From Pseudomonadales bacterium (GTDB lineage: Bacteria > Pseudomonadota > Gammaproteobacteria > Pseudomonadales > Pseudohongiellaceae), in contig JACKOK010000005.1 in the NCBI GenBank assembly GCA_024234365.1, positions 124,001-188,000 on the forward strand: 64,000 nucleotides of DNA, in the 5' to 3' direction. Shown here one piece after another: positions 42,395-51,502 of this stretch. A program made the translations under genes and the position numbers. Each line of letters opens with the position of its first letter. Within the stretch, counting starts at the first letter, position 1. The notes below the pieces were generated by a model. That model made no database searches, was not told the DNA's origin, and saw only the letters and a list, made by a program, of their open reading frames with translations.

Positions 42395-44755
42395 ATGACG
42401 GCCAGCACAACAATCACGGGGCTCAGACGCTTTCTTCTCACGGGGCGGCGGCTGCCCATTACGCTCGGCCTGTTGATTACGCTGCTGGTGTGCTGGGTTC
42501 ATGTGCTTCCCCCTGCCGGCATCGGTTCCCTTGTCGAGCGTCTCGACAACCTCCTTTACGACCAACGCTTCAATCTCATGCCCAAGCCGGTGAAAAACCC
42601 GGACAACAAGATCGTCATTGTCGATATCGATGAACGCAGCCTGCAGGCGGAAGGGCAGTGGCCCTGGGATCGCTTCAAGGTGGGGCAGCTGGTGGAAAAG
42701 CTGACGGAGTATGGGGTGATTGTCACGGGTTTCGACGTCACCTTTCCGGAGCCTCAGCGCAACGCGATGCAGGACCTGCTGCGCCGTGTGGATCGCAATG
42801 CGCTGGACGGGAGTTTTGTCGGCCGTATGGAAGAGATCGAGCGGGTGCTGGATGCCGATACCTATATGGCCAATGCCATCGCAGACCCGGCCATGGAGGT
42901 GGTACTGGCCATTTCTTTCAATCCCGTGGAACAGGTGGAGTATGGCCAGTTGCCCGCCTCCATTGTCGCGATAGATCCCCAGGTGGCCAGCCAGGTGCGC
43001 CTGCAGGAGATGGCCGGGTTTACCGCCAATATTCCCGTGCTGCAATCGGCAGCTGCCGGTGCCGGCATCATGAACCAGCTTCCCGATGTGGACGGCATCA
43101 TTCGCCGGGTGCCTCTGGTGGTGCGTTACAACAATGTGCTGTATCCCACGCTGGCGCTGGAGATGGCGCGCCTGTACTACTTCGAGGACGCCTTTGAGCT
43201 GGTGACCTATCCCGTGGGGGATGAGGTGCAGGTGGAGGGTATCCGCGTTGGGCGCAATGCGGGCCAGTACGAACTGGCAACGGATGCCCGTGCCCAGGTG
43301 CTGGTACCCTATGTCGGCCCCTCCGTGCTGAGCGGGCGTGGGGAATATCCCTATGTGTCGGCCACCGATGTGCTCAATGGTCGGGTGGACAGAGAGGTGC
43401 TGGAGAATGCCCTGGTGCTGGTGGGCACCACCGCCACTGGCATGTTCGACCTGCGCTCCACGCCGCTGGAGGCGGTATACCCCGGGGTGGAGGTGCATGC
43501 CAATATTCTCAATGCCATTCTGGATTCTTTCGTGGTGCAGGAGGTGGAGGCGGGCAGCCAGACCACGTTGCAGGGGGCCATGGCATCGCTGCAAAGCTCC
43601 GGCGACAGTACTTTTCCCTACAAACCCGTGTGGGAAGATGGCGCCATACTGGTGGTACTGCTTGTTGGCGGAGTGTTGCTCAGCCTGGTGCTGCCTTATC
43701 TTGGCCCCGCCTTGTTGGGGTTGGCGACCCTGGTGTTGGTGGTTGCGGCAGTCTGGGCCAATTTCGAGTTGTGGGCCGTGTCCCATATGGATCTTTCCCT
43801 GACGTTGGTGCTGGTGCTCGTTCTAGCGCTCAGTGTCGTCAACACCGCCTACGGTTTCCTCAGCGAGCGCTTCACGCGCAAGACCATCAAGGGCATGTTT
43901 GATCAATATGTGCCACCGGCCCACATCGATGCCATGCTGGCAGACCCGGATGCTTACAGCTTTGACGGCGAGAGCCGGGAGATGACGGTGTTGTTTGCGG
44001 ATATCCGTGACTTCACCAGTGTCTCGGAAGCGCTGACGGCGTCCGGGTTGAAGCAATTGCTGAACGAGTTCTTCACGCCCGTCACTGCCATCATCTTTGC
44101 GCACAACGGCACGGTGGACAAATATGTTGGAGACATGATCATGGCGTTCTGGGGGGCTCCCCTGGAAGACCCCCGGCATCGGGACAATGCGGTGGCAACG
44201 GCATTGGAGATTCTGCTGAAACTGGAAGAGCTGCAGGAGGAGTTTCCCAAAAAAGGCTTTCCCCCTATCAGGATCGGTATCGGCATCAATACCGGCATGA
44301 TGAACGTTGGCGACATGGGTTCGGTCTACCGTCGCGCCTACACGGTGTTGGGAGATGCGGTGAACCTGGGTTCCCGCCTGGAGGGGCTGACCAAGTTTTA
44401 CGGCGTGAAGCTGCTGATCGGGGAGGAGACCTACAAAGGACTGGACGGCTATCTGTGCCGCCTGATCGACAAGGTCAAGGTCAAGGGCAAGGACCAGGCG
44501 GTGAATGCCTATGAGCCGATATGCCTGCTTGCCGGTGCCAGTGCGGCTATGCGGGAGAGGGTGGCGCAATACCACGAGGCACTGGAGTGCTATTTTGCGC
44601 GCGACTGGGACGGGGCGCAGGAAGGCTTTTCCCGCCTGCAGGTGCAGGAACCGCAGACGCGTCTTTATGAGCTGTACCTGGAGCGCATCGCCACCCTGCG
44701 CGAACACCCTCCTGCCGACGATTGGGATGGGGCCTATCAGCACCTGGAGAAGTAG
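42395..44755 (+). CDS. CHASE2-domain class III adenylate/guanylate cyclase
   Basis: A 786-residue membrane signal protein. After an N-terminal membrane segment (about 22-42) comes a periplasmic CHASE2 sensor (about 50-390; KIVIVDIDERSLQAEGQWPW is typical), then membrane segments at about 415-490, then a class III cyclase domain (about 520-700). Metal-binding Asp residues are in VLFADIRDFTSV and KYVGDMIMAFWG; YTVLGDAVNLGSRLEG holds the later catalytic residues. The Lys in TVDKYVGD is the adenine-selecting position, so cAMP is the likelier product. The extracellular signal is unknown. Confidence 0.9.
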   Translation: MTASTTITGLRRFLLTGRRLPITLGLLITLLVCWVHVLPPAGIGSLVERLDNLLYDQRFNLMPKPVKNPDNKIVIVDIDERSLQAEGQWPWDRFKVGQLVEKLTEYGVIVTGFDVTFPEPQRNAMQDLLRRVDRNALDGSFVGRMEEIERVLDADTYMANAIADPAMEVVLAISFNPVEQVEYGQLPASIVAIDPQVASQVRLQEMAGFTANIPVLQSAAAGAGIMNQLPDVDGIIRRVPLVVRYNNVLYPTLALEMARLYYFEDAFELVTYPVGDEVQVEGIRVGRNAGQYELATDARAQVLVPYVGPSVLSGRGEYPYVSATDVLNGRVDREVLENALVLVGTTATGMFDLRSTPLEAVYPGVEVHANILNAILDSFVVQEVEAGSQTTLQGAMASLQSSGDSTFPYKPVWEDGAILVVLLVGGVLLSLVLPYLGPALLGLATLVLVVAAVWANFELWAVSHMDLSLTLVLVLVLALSVVNTAYGFLSERFTRKTIKGMFDQYVPPAHIDAMLADPDAYSFDGESREMTVLFADIRDFTSVSEALTASGLKQLLNEFFTPVTAIIFAHNGTVDKYVGDMIMAFWGAPLEDPRHRDNAVATALEILLKLEELQEEFPKKGFPPIRIGIGINTGMMNVGDMGSVYRRAYTVLGDAVNLGSRLEGLTKFYGVKLLIGEETYKGLDGYLCRLIDKVKVKGKDQAVNAYEPICLLAGASAAMRERVAQYHEALECYFARDWDGAQEGFSRLQVQEPQTRLYELYLERIATLREHPPADDWDGAYQHLEK

Positions 44756-44836
44756 GTGCAATAGCAGCTCGCGGGCTGCTTCGTCAAGCGCTGATTTTCC
44801 TCATAATTCATTGAGTGACATCTGTGAGAAAACTTA

Positions 44837-44864
44837 TTGACATGCCCCCTCAGATCAGTAAAAT
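44837..44864 (+). promoter_or_regulatory. Promoter of the tRNA-Val/tRNA-Asp unit
   Basis: A consensus TTGACA (44837-44842), 16-base spacer and TAAAAT (44859-44864), followed by GCGCGTC. It lies 20 bases before the tRNA-Val and has the GC-rich discriminator of stable-RNA promoters. Confidence 0.8.
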
Positions 44865-44883
44865 GCGCGTCACCCAAGAGAAC

Positions 44884-44959
44884 GGGTGTTTAGCTCAGTT
44901 GGTAGAGCGTCGCCCTTACAAGGCGAATGTCGGGGGTTCAAATCCCTCAACACCCACCA
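44884..44959 (+). tRNA. tRNA-Val (TAC)
   Basis: A 76-base cloverleaf: GGGTGTT/AACACCC acceptor, D-arm GCTC/GAGC, anticodon stem TCGCC/GGCGA with loop CTTACAA (anticodon TAC), T-arm GGGGG/CCCTC with TTCAAAT, and an encoded CCA. Confidence 0.98.
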
Positions 44960-44993
44960 GATCTTTCTGGGTTCTATAAAGTAGTTGTTATGT

Positions 44994-45070
44994 GGACCGG
45001 TAGTTCAGCCGGTTAGAATGCCGGCCTGTCACGCCGGAGGTCGCGGGTTCGAGTCCCGTCCGGTCCGCCA
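44994..45070 (+). tRNA. tRNA-Asp (GTC), island integration site
   Basis: A 77-base cloverleaf: GGACCGG/CCGGTCC acceptor, D-arm GTTC/GAAT, anticodon stem CCGGC/GCCGG with loop CTGTCAC (anticodon GTC), T-arm GCGGG/CCCGT with TTCGAGT, and an encoded CCA. Its 3' end is the left boundary of the island: the integrase gene stops 22 bases downstream. The core of the attachment site is expected in the anticodon-to-3' part. Confidence 0.97.
45032..45070 (+). other. Putative attachment site (attL) in the tRNA-Asp 3' half
   Basis: An integrase pointing at a tRNA 3' end normally means the tRNA tail is the crossover core. No direct repeat of this tail is found in the rest of the window, so the core's length cannot be fixed and attR must be further right. 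Confidence 0.45.
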
Positions 45071-45091
45071 CTACTTTCTTTTCAAAATCAA

Positions 45092-46204
45092 TTAGTTATT
45101 TTCAGCTCCATTTTCTTTTGTCGGTATTTTGTCGGTGGCCCCTTCAAACCGACTGATGTCCTTCTTCTTGTTGGAATACTCCTCGATCCACTCCGCATAC
45201 GTGCGATAGAACACGTCCAGCGTGTGCCCCATTTGCCCTGCTGCATCGCCTGGCTCAACACCCGTTGACAGCAACTCTGCTGCGCGTGTGTGTCGGCAGG
45301 TGTACGGAATTCGGTAGCGGAACTTCAGCGCCTTGTGCGCGTCCTTCCATGGGCCGTTGAAACAGTCCGTGTCCAGACACGGTGTGTCGATGGTATTGAG
45401 GAACACGTGCCCCCGTTTGAATCGTGTGGGGAGATTATTCAGCAGCGGGCGCACCCAACTGGGCACATAGACTTTGCGCTCCTGGTAGTTCTTCGTGGTG
45501 GGTTCCAGCCGCCGGCGGGTGATCTGCTTCGTGATGTGCAGGAACTCTCCGTCGTAGTCGTTCCACGTCAGCCCCAAGGCTTCGCCCGGGCGCAGGCCGC
45601 AACCGAACAGCACAGCAAAGTACACCTTCGGCTGGTCCTGCAGGTGCTCGATTAGGCGTCGGCGCTCCTCCAGCGTGTACCGCTCAACGGGTGGTTTCTG
45701 GGTCTTGCGGATGGCCTTTTTCAGGAGAGAAGCCGCGACGGGGTTGGGATCCACCTCTCCGTGGTCAAACGCTCCGCGCAGGGGCACCAGAATGTTCTTC
45801 TTGGTCTTGCGCCCCACGTTCATGCTGGCCAGTTCCCGCTTAACCATTCGGGTAGTGACTTCCGTCTTGAGCATATTGCCGAACTTTGGCATCCAGTACC
45901 GGTTCAGGATCCGCAAGTAGTCGGTCGCCGTGGAAGTCTTGGCGTCCAGGGTGTTCAGATAGTCCTGGGCCATTTCGGAAAACAGCTCATTCTCGGCGGT
46001 GGTATCGTCCGTGGTGATCGACAGACCTAGGCGTTTGCGGGACTCTAGCCATTCACGCCGTCGAACTGCGGCGGCAAGGTCAGCAGGCCGGTAGGGGTCC
46101 CCCGGAACCGTCTCCGAGTAGTAGAGTTTTCCCGCCTTCCAGATCTTGATGCGGATACCGTTTCCGCAGGGTCTGATTCCAGTTGGCCATGCTGGCTTAT
46201 CCAT
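45092..46204 (-). CDS. Tyrosine recombinase/phage-type integrase
   Basis: A 370-residue integrase. An N-terminal Arm-type domain (about 10-60; IRIKIWKAGKLYYSE) and a SAM-like core-binding domain (about 72-165) precede the catalytic domain. Catalytic residues seen are R205 in GCGLRPGEAL, R304 in YTCRHTRAAELL (the His of the usual HxxR is Tyr301), H327 in QMGHTLD and the nucleophile Y336 in FYRTYAEW. It probably inserted the island at tRNA-Asp. The gene reads toward the tRNA, the common layout for tRNA-targeting islands. Confidence 0.93.
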   Translation of the reverse strand: MDKPAWPTGIRPCGNGIRIKIWKAGKLYYSETVPGDPYRPADLAAAVRRREWLESRKRLGLSITTDDTTAENELFSEMAQDYLNTLDAKTSTATDYLRILNRYWMPKFGNMLKTEVTTRMVKRELASMNVGRKTKKNILVPLRGAFDHGEVDPNPVAASLLKKAIRKTQKPPVERYTLEERRRLIEHLQDQPKVYFAVLFGCGLRPGEALGLTWNDYDGEFLHITKQITRRRLEPTTKNYQERKVYVPSWVRPLLNNLPTRFKRGHVFLNTIDTPCLDTDCFNGPWKDAHKALKFRYRIPYTCRHTRAAELLSTGVEPGDAAGQMGHTLDVFYRTYAEWIEEYSNKKKDISRFEGATDKIPTKENGAENN

Positions 46205-46396
46205 TTGTCTGCTCTTTTAATGTGAATCGGGGTGGTGTGGCCGATTACGACATACTGCCTGCCGTTTTTCCAGATAGATTCAGTGATTCAGGCAGCATCG
46301 ACTTTGCTATTAAGCCCATGTTCTTGCGGCTTGGGATTGAAAACTCTAGGTTAGAAGTGGTTTAAAATTGGTTTCATAATGACTAACTCGGTTATA

Positions 46397-46413
46397 AAGG
46401 CAAATATTGCCTT
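46397..46413. promoter_or_regulatory. Palindromic operator overlapping the BREX -35 box
   Basis: AAGGCAA-ATA-TTGCCTT, perfect 7-base arms around a 3-base centre. Its right end includes the first two bases of the TTGACA -35 box, so a bound protein would block RNA polymerase. Confidence 0.5.
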
Positions 46414-46440
46414 GACACTTATCTGGCATACACATAATTT
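46412..46440 (+). promoter_or_regulatory. Promoter of the BREX operon
   Basis: TTGACA (46412-46417), exactly 17 bases, then TAATTT (46435-46440). It is 83 bases ahead of the first gene, the HTH protein. No other good promoter is seen before the closely packed genes up to brxL. Confidence 0.7.
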
Positions 46441-46465
46441 TCATAGTTTTTAGTGTATGAAAATT
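46436..46465. promoter_or_regulatory. Inverted-repeat operator overlapping the BREX -10 box
   Basis: AATTTTCATA and TATGAAAATT, perfect 10-base arms separated by 10 bases. The left arm covers the -10 box and the right arm the start of the transcript. The spacing places both arms on one face of the helix, fitting a dimeric regulator. Confidence 0.5.
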
Positions 46466-46522
46466 TTAACCCTTTAACTTTGTTACCGTTTGAGATGGCG
46501 GCGAGCACCCGGAGTTAAGACG

Positions 46523-46726
46523 ATGGAAGACAGATGGCTATCCGTAGATGAGATTGGGGCCTATCTCGGCATAAAGCGAGATACGGTCTACAAGTGGATC
46601 AGCGAAAAAGCCATGCCTGCCCACAAAATTGGTCGTCTCTGGAAATTCAAGAAAGACGAAATCGACGAGTGGGTTCGCAAAGGCGGAGCAAGTGAGACCA
46701 GCGGTGATCATGACGGAAAAGAATAA
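46523..46726 (+). CDS. Small helix-turn-helix DNA-binding protein (excisionase/MerR-like)
   Basis: A 67-residue protein consisting of one HTH_17 domain: RWLSVDEIGAYLGIKRDTVYKWI as the helix-turn-helix, then a wing-like MPAHKIGRLWKFKKDEIDEWV. GGAGTTAAG is the ribosome site for the ATG at 46523. It is the first gene of the BREX operon and overlaps brxA by 17 bases, so it is a candidate repressor of the operon through the palindromes upstream. Its family also includes excisionases, so a role as the island's directionality factor is possible. Confidence 0.8.
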   Translation: MEDRWLSVDEIGAYLGIKRDTVYKWISEKAMPAHKIGRLWKFKKDEIDEWVRKGGASETSGDHDGKE

Positions 46727-47501
46727 ACAATTATCCCGGTTCGGGTTCAGCTTCGAACGCGGAGGCGCTCATACTTCTCGCACCATGATGCTTGAGGAGC
46801 TGGGGGCCTTATTGACCTATGTCGACCGGCCCGAGGCTGAGAAGAGCGATTACCTCCAGGCGATAGATGATGAGAACTGCCTGGGCAAGCGCTCTGGCAA
46901 GACCCGCACACTCACCTATCGACATCTCGTTGATCTTTACTCGCTTGACCGCACCAACGTCCTCTTCCGGGCTCTTCTCTACTTTTGGAATCGCGACATC
47001 GACGGGCAACCGTTGCTGGCGCTGCTCTGCACATTCGCTCGGGACTCCATTTTCCGGTCTACAGCACCGTTCATTCTGAAATTTCCTGAAGGCGCAACGA
47101 TTACCCGTGAGTCTCTTGAGGAATTCATTGACAGCCAAGAGCCTGGCCGCTTCAGCAAGGCGACGCTGAAGTCAACGGCGCAAAACATCAATTCAACGTG
47201 GACCAAGTCCGGCCACCTCTATGGACGCGCCCGGAAAGTGCGCTCCCGCGCTAATCCTACCGCCGGGAGCGTCTCTTACGCTTTGCTCCTTGGCTATCTC
47301 GCAGGCAGTAGAGGACAGGCGCTTTTCCAAACGGAATACACCAAGTTGCTCGATTGCACGTTCGACAAAGCCATTGAACTTGCCGAATCGGCCTCTCGCA
47401 AAGGCTGGATCGTGTTCAAACGCGTGGGTGACGTCATCGAGGTTCTGTTTCCGAACCTGATCAATCAAGAAGAAATGGAGTGGCTTCGTGAGCAGAGTTA
47501 A
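46710..47501 (+). CDS. brxA: BREX protein BrxA (DUF1819)
   Basis: A 263-residue protein from the ATG at 46710. Its place before brxB-brxC, its length and the blocks GGAHTSRTMMLEELGALL and RTLTYRHLVDLYSLD match the DUF1819/BrxA family. BrxA is a small helical, DNA-binding protein of type 1 BREX. It is needed for defence in some systems and its exact job is unknown. It overlaps the HTH gene by 17 bases and brxB by 14 bases. Confidence 0.88.
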   Translation: MTEKNKQLSRFGFSFERGGAHTSRTMMLEELGALLTYVDRPEAEKSDYLQAIDDENCLGKRSGKTRTLTYRHLVDLYSLDRTNVLFRALLYFWNRDIDGQPLLALLCTFARDSIFRSTAPFILKFPEGATITRESLEEFIDSQEPGRFSKATLKSTAQNINSTWTKSGHLYGRARKVRSRANPTAGSVSYALLLGYLAGSRGQALFQTEYTKLLDCTFDKAIELAESASRKGWIVFKRVGDVIEVLFPNLINQEEMEWLREQS

Positions 47502-48039
47502 GCGGCTGATACAGTCCTACAGCAAATACATCTCCGTTCCGTGGCGCGATGATGCCGCTGCTGCACAGCGCGTGATCTTCTGTGTTTACAACGAAACGGA
47601 GGAACGCTGGCTGCGGGCCAAGGTCGATGAATTTGAAATCGTCACGCGACAGGCAGGCCATGAGTGGGCCATGTTCGACCTGACGGATACTTTTGCCATT
47701 TGGCTCGCCTCGCAAAGGTACGCCAAGAGCTACTTTCAGAAGCCGCATCTGCTCTCCACGCTGCTGCCGAAATACCTCGCATTCATCACCGATGAATTCG
47801 AGACCTTCCTCCAAAAGAACGAGATCGGACCCGATTCCGTCGTGGCAATTAAAGGCGTCGGTTCGCTTTTCGGATTTCTGAAAGTGAAAGAGGTCGTCGA
47901 CAAGTTGGCCCCGATGGTCAAGGGACGGCTGCTGGTCTTTTTCCCGGGCAGCTATGAAAACAACAACTACAGGCTGCTGGATGGCTATGACGGGTGGAAC
48001 TATCTCGCCGTACCGATCACTGCGGACAAGGAATATTGA
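47488..48039 (+). CDS. brxB: BREX protein BrxB (DUF1788)
   Basis: A 183-residue cytosolic protein starting at GTG 47488 inside the brxA end. The pattern VKRLIQSYSKYISVPWRDD at the start and LLVFFPGSYENNNYRLLDGYDGWNY at the end is the DUF1788 signature. BrxB is required for BREX defence and methylation in studied type 1 systems, with no known enzymatic activity. brxC follows 11 bases after its stop. Confidence 0.9.
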   Translation: MSRVKRLIQSYSKYISVPWRDDAAAAQRVIFCVYNETEERWLRAKVDEFEIVTRQAGHEWAMFDLTDTFAIWLASQRYAKSYFQKPHLLSTLLPKYLAFITDEFETFLQKNEIGPDSVVAIKGVGSLFGFLKVKEVVDKLAPMVKGRLLVFFPGSYENNNYRLLDGYDGWNYLAVPITADKEY

Positions 48040-48050
48040 ACGAGGGGTTG

Positions 48051-51000
48051 ATGATGAATAATCGCGATATTTACCAAAAAGATCCGGCCACCCGAAAGCT
48101 GGTCAACGAGGGTGTGGCAAGCGTTAACGACGAGAAGACCAGTCAGGCCCTGGCGGTACTCCGTTACGAGTTGGAGACCTTCGTCTGTGACGGCCAATAC
48201 GAGAAAGGGATGTCACACGTCCTCGAGACCTACCTGAAAAACATCGACCAGGCACAGCAACCCGCTGTCTGGGTCAGTGGTTTTTACGGATCAGGTAAAT
48301 CGCACCTCGTCAAAATGCTTCGTGCGCTTTGGGTTGACACGGTCTTCGAGGATGGAGCCACGGCTCGCGGCATTGCCAACCTGCCTCAAGGCATCACTGA
48401 TAATTTCAAGGAACTGAGCACCCAGGCCAAGCGCCATGGGGGCTTGCACGCCGCATCCGGCACGCTGGGAGCCGGCGCAAGCGGAAGTGTCCGTCTGGCA
48501 CTCCTGCGGATCATCTTCAAATCCGCTGGCTTGCCTGAGCAATACCCGGTTGCCCGCTTCGTCATGTGGCTCAAGCACGAAGGCATCTATGATCAGGTCC
48601 GCGCCCATGTTGAACAGAATGGTTTCGACTGGGACGAAGAGCTGGACAACTTCTACGTGGCTGAGGGCCTTCACGACGCCTTGGTTCAGGCCAAGCCAAA
48701 GCTCTTCTCATCACCCGTATCCTGCGTCGAGACCCTTAACAATCTCTATCCTTACGTTCAGGACGTCTCCAGTGATGACATGCTCAAGGCGATTCGGCAG
48801 GCCCTGACGAAGGATGGCAAATTCCCCCTGACGCTTGTCGTGCTCGACGAGGTTCAACAGTACATCGGCGAAGACAGCCAACGCTCAATTGATGTCCAGG
48901 AGGCGGTGGAAGCCTGCAGCAAAAACATTGGCGGCAAACTCCTCTTCATCGGCACCGGTCAGACGGCCGTGACCGGTACCAGCAACCTGAAAAAGCTCGA
49001 GGGACGTTTCACCATCCGTGTGGAGCTCTCCGATGCCGATGTCGATGCGGTCATTCGTCAGGTCATTCTGGCCAAGAAACCGGAAGCCAAGACGCCCATT
49101 GAGCAGATCATGCAAACCAATCTGGGCGAGATCTCCAGACACCTGGCAGGCACAACCATCGGCCATCAGCAGGACGACATTGCTTTCTTCCCCCAGGACT
49201 ATCCAATTCTTCCGGTGCGTCGCCGTTTTTGGGAAAACACCCTCCGGGTTCTGGATCAAACCGGAACCGACAGTCAGCTCCGCAACCAGCTCAGTATGAT
49301 TCACAAGGTCATTCAGACCAATCTCAACGAATCTCTGGGAAGTGTTGTTCCGGCTGACTATCTCTATTTTGATTCTGCCGACAAGCTGTTGCAGTCGCGC
49401 ATCCTGCCCCGCAAGGTCCATGAAAAGACCATGAGCTGGAGCAAGGGGTCGGATGACGAACGACTCATGGGGCGTGCCTGCGGTCTGGTGTTTCTCATCA
49501 ACAAGCTCGCCAGCAGCAATAATGAAATTGGCATCCGCGCCACTATCGACACCCTGGCCGATTTACTGGTTGAGAATCTTTCCCGTGGCTCTGGTGCCCT
49601 GCGCAGCAAGTTGCCTGGATTGCTCGACAAGTGCGAACTGCTGATGAAGGTCGGTGATGAATATCGCATTCAAACCGAGGAAAGCGCGGCCTGGAGTGAT
49701 GAGTTTCTGAGCCAGCGCTCCGCCTTGTCCAACGAGGCGCACCGCATCGAGGCCGAACGCGACGACCGCATCCGCAAGCGCTTTGGCGAGATGGTGCGCA
49801 AGCTCTCCCTGACCCAGGGTAGCTCGAAGGTCACCCGCGACATCTACCCGGTGTTCGACGCCCAGCTTCCCACCGATGCAGATCAGCGCATTTGCGTCTG
49901 GGTTCGCGACGGCTGGAGCATTGACGAAAACTCGGTGCGGGCCGATTCAAGGCAAGCGGGCAATCAATCCCCGACCGTCTTTGTGTTCATCCCCAAGCGT
50001 TCGGCCGATGACCTGCGCCACCACCTCATCGATTACAAGGCCGCCAGCGCCACGCTGGATAAGCGCGGAGTGCCCAATACCCCGGAAGGCACTGAAGCCC
50101 GAGCGGCGATGGAGACCACCAAGCAGACCGCCGAGGGCAAGATTCGCGAACTGCTCGAAGAAGCCTTCTCCGGAGCCCGCGTCTTTCAGGGCGGCGGCAA
50201 TGAAATCCTCGGCAACGATCTGCAGGAGATGGTGCTCGAAGCCTCCGGCAACGCGCTGCAACGGCTCTACCCGCAGTTCCATACCGCCGATCACGTGGGC
50301 TGGTCCAAGGTTTATGAAAAAGCCCAGAAAGGTGCTCCCGATGCGCTCAAGGCCGTCGGTGACGAAGGCGAACCTGCGAAAAACCCGGTGTGCAAAGCCA
50401 TCCTCGGCTTCATTGCTGGTGGCAAAAAAGGCGCGGACATCCGCACTCAGCTCGAGTCTTCACCCTACGGATGGTCGCGTGACGCCGTGGACGGCGGCCT
50501 GCAAGTGCTGTTGGTGGCCGGGCTGATCCGGGCGCAGGACGAGCGTGGCCAAACCCTCGACCCCAAGGAGCTGGAGCGCAAAACCATCGGCAAGGTGATG
50601 TTCAAGGTGGAATCCGCCACCGTCACCACCGCCCAGCGTATCCAGATCCGCAAGCTGTTGCAGAATGTCGGGCTCTCGGCCAAACAGGGCGAGGAGCTGG
50701 CCTATATACCGCAGTTCCTGCAGAAAATGGTGGAGCTTGCCGATCAGGCTGGCGGTGAGGCACCGAAACCGGCCCGGCCGGACACCACGCCCCTCGACGA
50801 AATCCGCCTTACTGCGGGCAATGAGCAACTGCTTGCCTTCTACAACCGGCGGGAAGAGTTGGGCGGCAACATCGATAGCTGGACCGACCTTGCCGAGCGT
50901 ATCACCAAACGCTGGCCCAACTGGAGCGTATTGAAGCGCCTGATGACCCACGCCTCCGGGCTTCAGGACGGCGAGGTGATACTGGCCCAGGTGAAGACTA

Positions 51001-51491
51001 TTGAGCAGCAGCGCCAGCTTCTGGAAGAGCCCGACCTGGTCGGACCGTTGATTGCCAACCTGACTCAACTGCTGCGCGATGAGCTCAACAAGCTCGATGG
51101 CGAATATGCCTCCCGTCATTCGGAAGGGCTCAAACGCCTGGCGGATGACAGTAACTGGCAGCAACTGGAACCGGAGCAGCGTTATCAGCTCATGTCCGCC
51201 CAGTTCCTGCACGAATCTGCCCGGCCCAAGGTGGAGGTGCAGTCGACCAGCGATGTGCTGACTACCTTGGACAAGTGTGCTTTGTCGATGTTTGCCGACC
51301 GCGTGGCAGCTATGCCTGCCCGCTTCGACAACGTCGCCAGCGGGGCCGCCGAACTGTGTGAACCCCAGGCTCAGTTCATTCAGGTGCCGCGACGCACCCT
51401 GAAAACCAACGAAGAGATCGATGCCTGGGCCATTGAGGTGAAACAACAACTCAAGGCTGCCCTGCAAAACGGGCCAATAGTGATTCGATAG
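48051..51491 (+). CDS. brxC: BREX ATPase BrxC (PglY-like)
   Basis: The large BREX ATPase, 1146 residues from the ATG at 48051 (GAGGGG upstream; the next ATG at 48054 is also possible). Walker A is GFYGSGKSH (77-85) and Walker B LTLVVLDEVQQY (about 261-272), followed by FIGTGQTAVTGTSNL as sensor. The C-terminal 600 residues are helical. BrxC is essential for defence and methylation in type 1 BREX. The DNA is GC-rich (37 of 60 bases in 50161-50220), unlike the next gene. Confidence 0.93.
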   Translation: MMNNRDIYQKDPATRKLVNEGVASVNDEKTSQALAVLRYELETFVCDGQYEKGMSHVLETYLKNIDQAQQPAVWVSGFYGSGKSHLVKMLRALWVDTVFEDGATARGIANLPQGITDNFKELSTQAKRHGGLHAASGTLGAGASGSVRLALLRIIFKSAGLPEQYPVARFVMWLKHEGIYDQVRAHVEQNGFDWDEELDNFYVAEGLHDALVQAKPKLFSSPVSCVETLNNLYPYVQDVSSDDMLKAIRQALTKDGKFPLTLVVLDEVQQYIGEDSQRSIDVQEAVEACSKNIGGKLLFIGTGQTAVTGTSNLKKLEGRFTIRVELSDADVDAVIRQVILAKKPEAKTPIEQIMQTNLGEISRHLAGTTIGHQQDDIAFFPQDYPILPVRRRFWENTLRVLDQTGTDSQLRNQLSMIHKVIQTNLNESLGSVVPADYLYFDSADKLLQSRILPRKVHEKTMSWSKGSDDERLMGRACGLVFLINKLASSNNEIGIRATIDTLADLLVENLSRGSGALRSKLPGLLDKCELLMKVGDEYRIQTEESAAWSDEFLSQRSALSNEAHRIEAERDDRIRKRFGEMVRKLSLTQGSSKVTRDIYPVFDAQLPTDADQRICVWVRDGWSIDENSVRADSRQAGNQSPTVFVFIPKRSADDLRHHLIDYKAASATLDKRGVPNTPEGTEARAAMETTKQTAEGKIRELLEEAFSGARVFQGGGNEILGNDLQEMVLEASGNALQRLYPQFHTADHVGWSKVYEKAQKGAPDALKAVGDEGEPAKNPVCKAILGFIAGGKKGADIRTQLESSPYGWSRDAVDGGLQVLLVAGLIRAQDERGQTLDPKELERKTIGKVMFKVESATVTTAQRIQIRKLLQNVGLSAKQGEELAYIPQFLQKMVELADQAGGEAPKPARPDTTPLDEIRLTAGNEQLLAFYNRREELGGNIDSWTDLAERITKRWPNWSVLKRLMTHASGLQDGEVILAQVKTIEQQRQLLEEPDLVGPLIANLTQLLRDELNKLDGEYASRHSEGLKRLADDSNWQQLEPEQRYQLMSAQFLHESARPKVEVQSTSDVLTTLDKCALSMFADRVAAMPARFDNVASGAAELCEPQAQFIQVPRRTLKTNEEIDAWAIEVKQQLKAALQNGPIVIR

Positions 51492-51502
51492 GAGGGCTTA
51501 GC

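Larger units (their letters stand above)
46205..46522. other. 318-bp AT-rich divergent regulatory region of the island
   Basis: It separates the integrase (minus) from the BREX operon (plus). The right half holds a strong promoter and two perfect palindromes listed separately. The left half (46205-46390) has no gene with a ribosome site and must contain the integrase promoter, which I cannot assign. Confidence 0.6.

Noticed and set aside
42245..43786. Long upstream extension of queD (632 residues)
   Set aside because: QueD is complete from the ATG at 42244; the extension is antisense to the CHASE2 cyclase.
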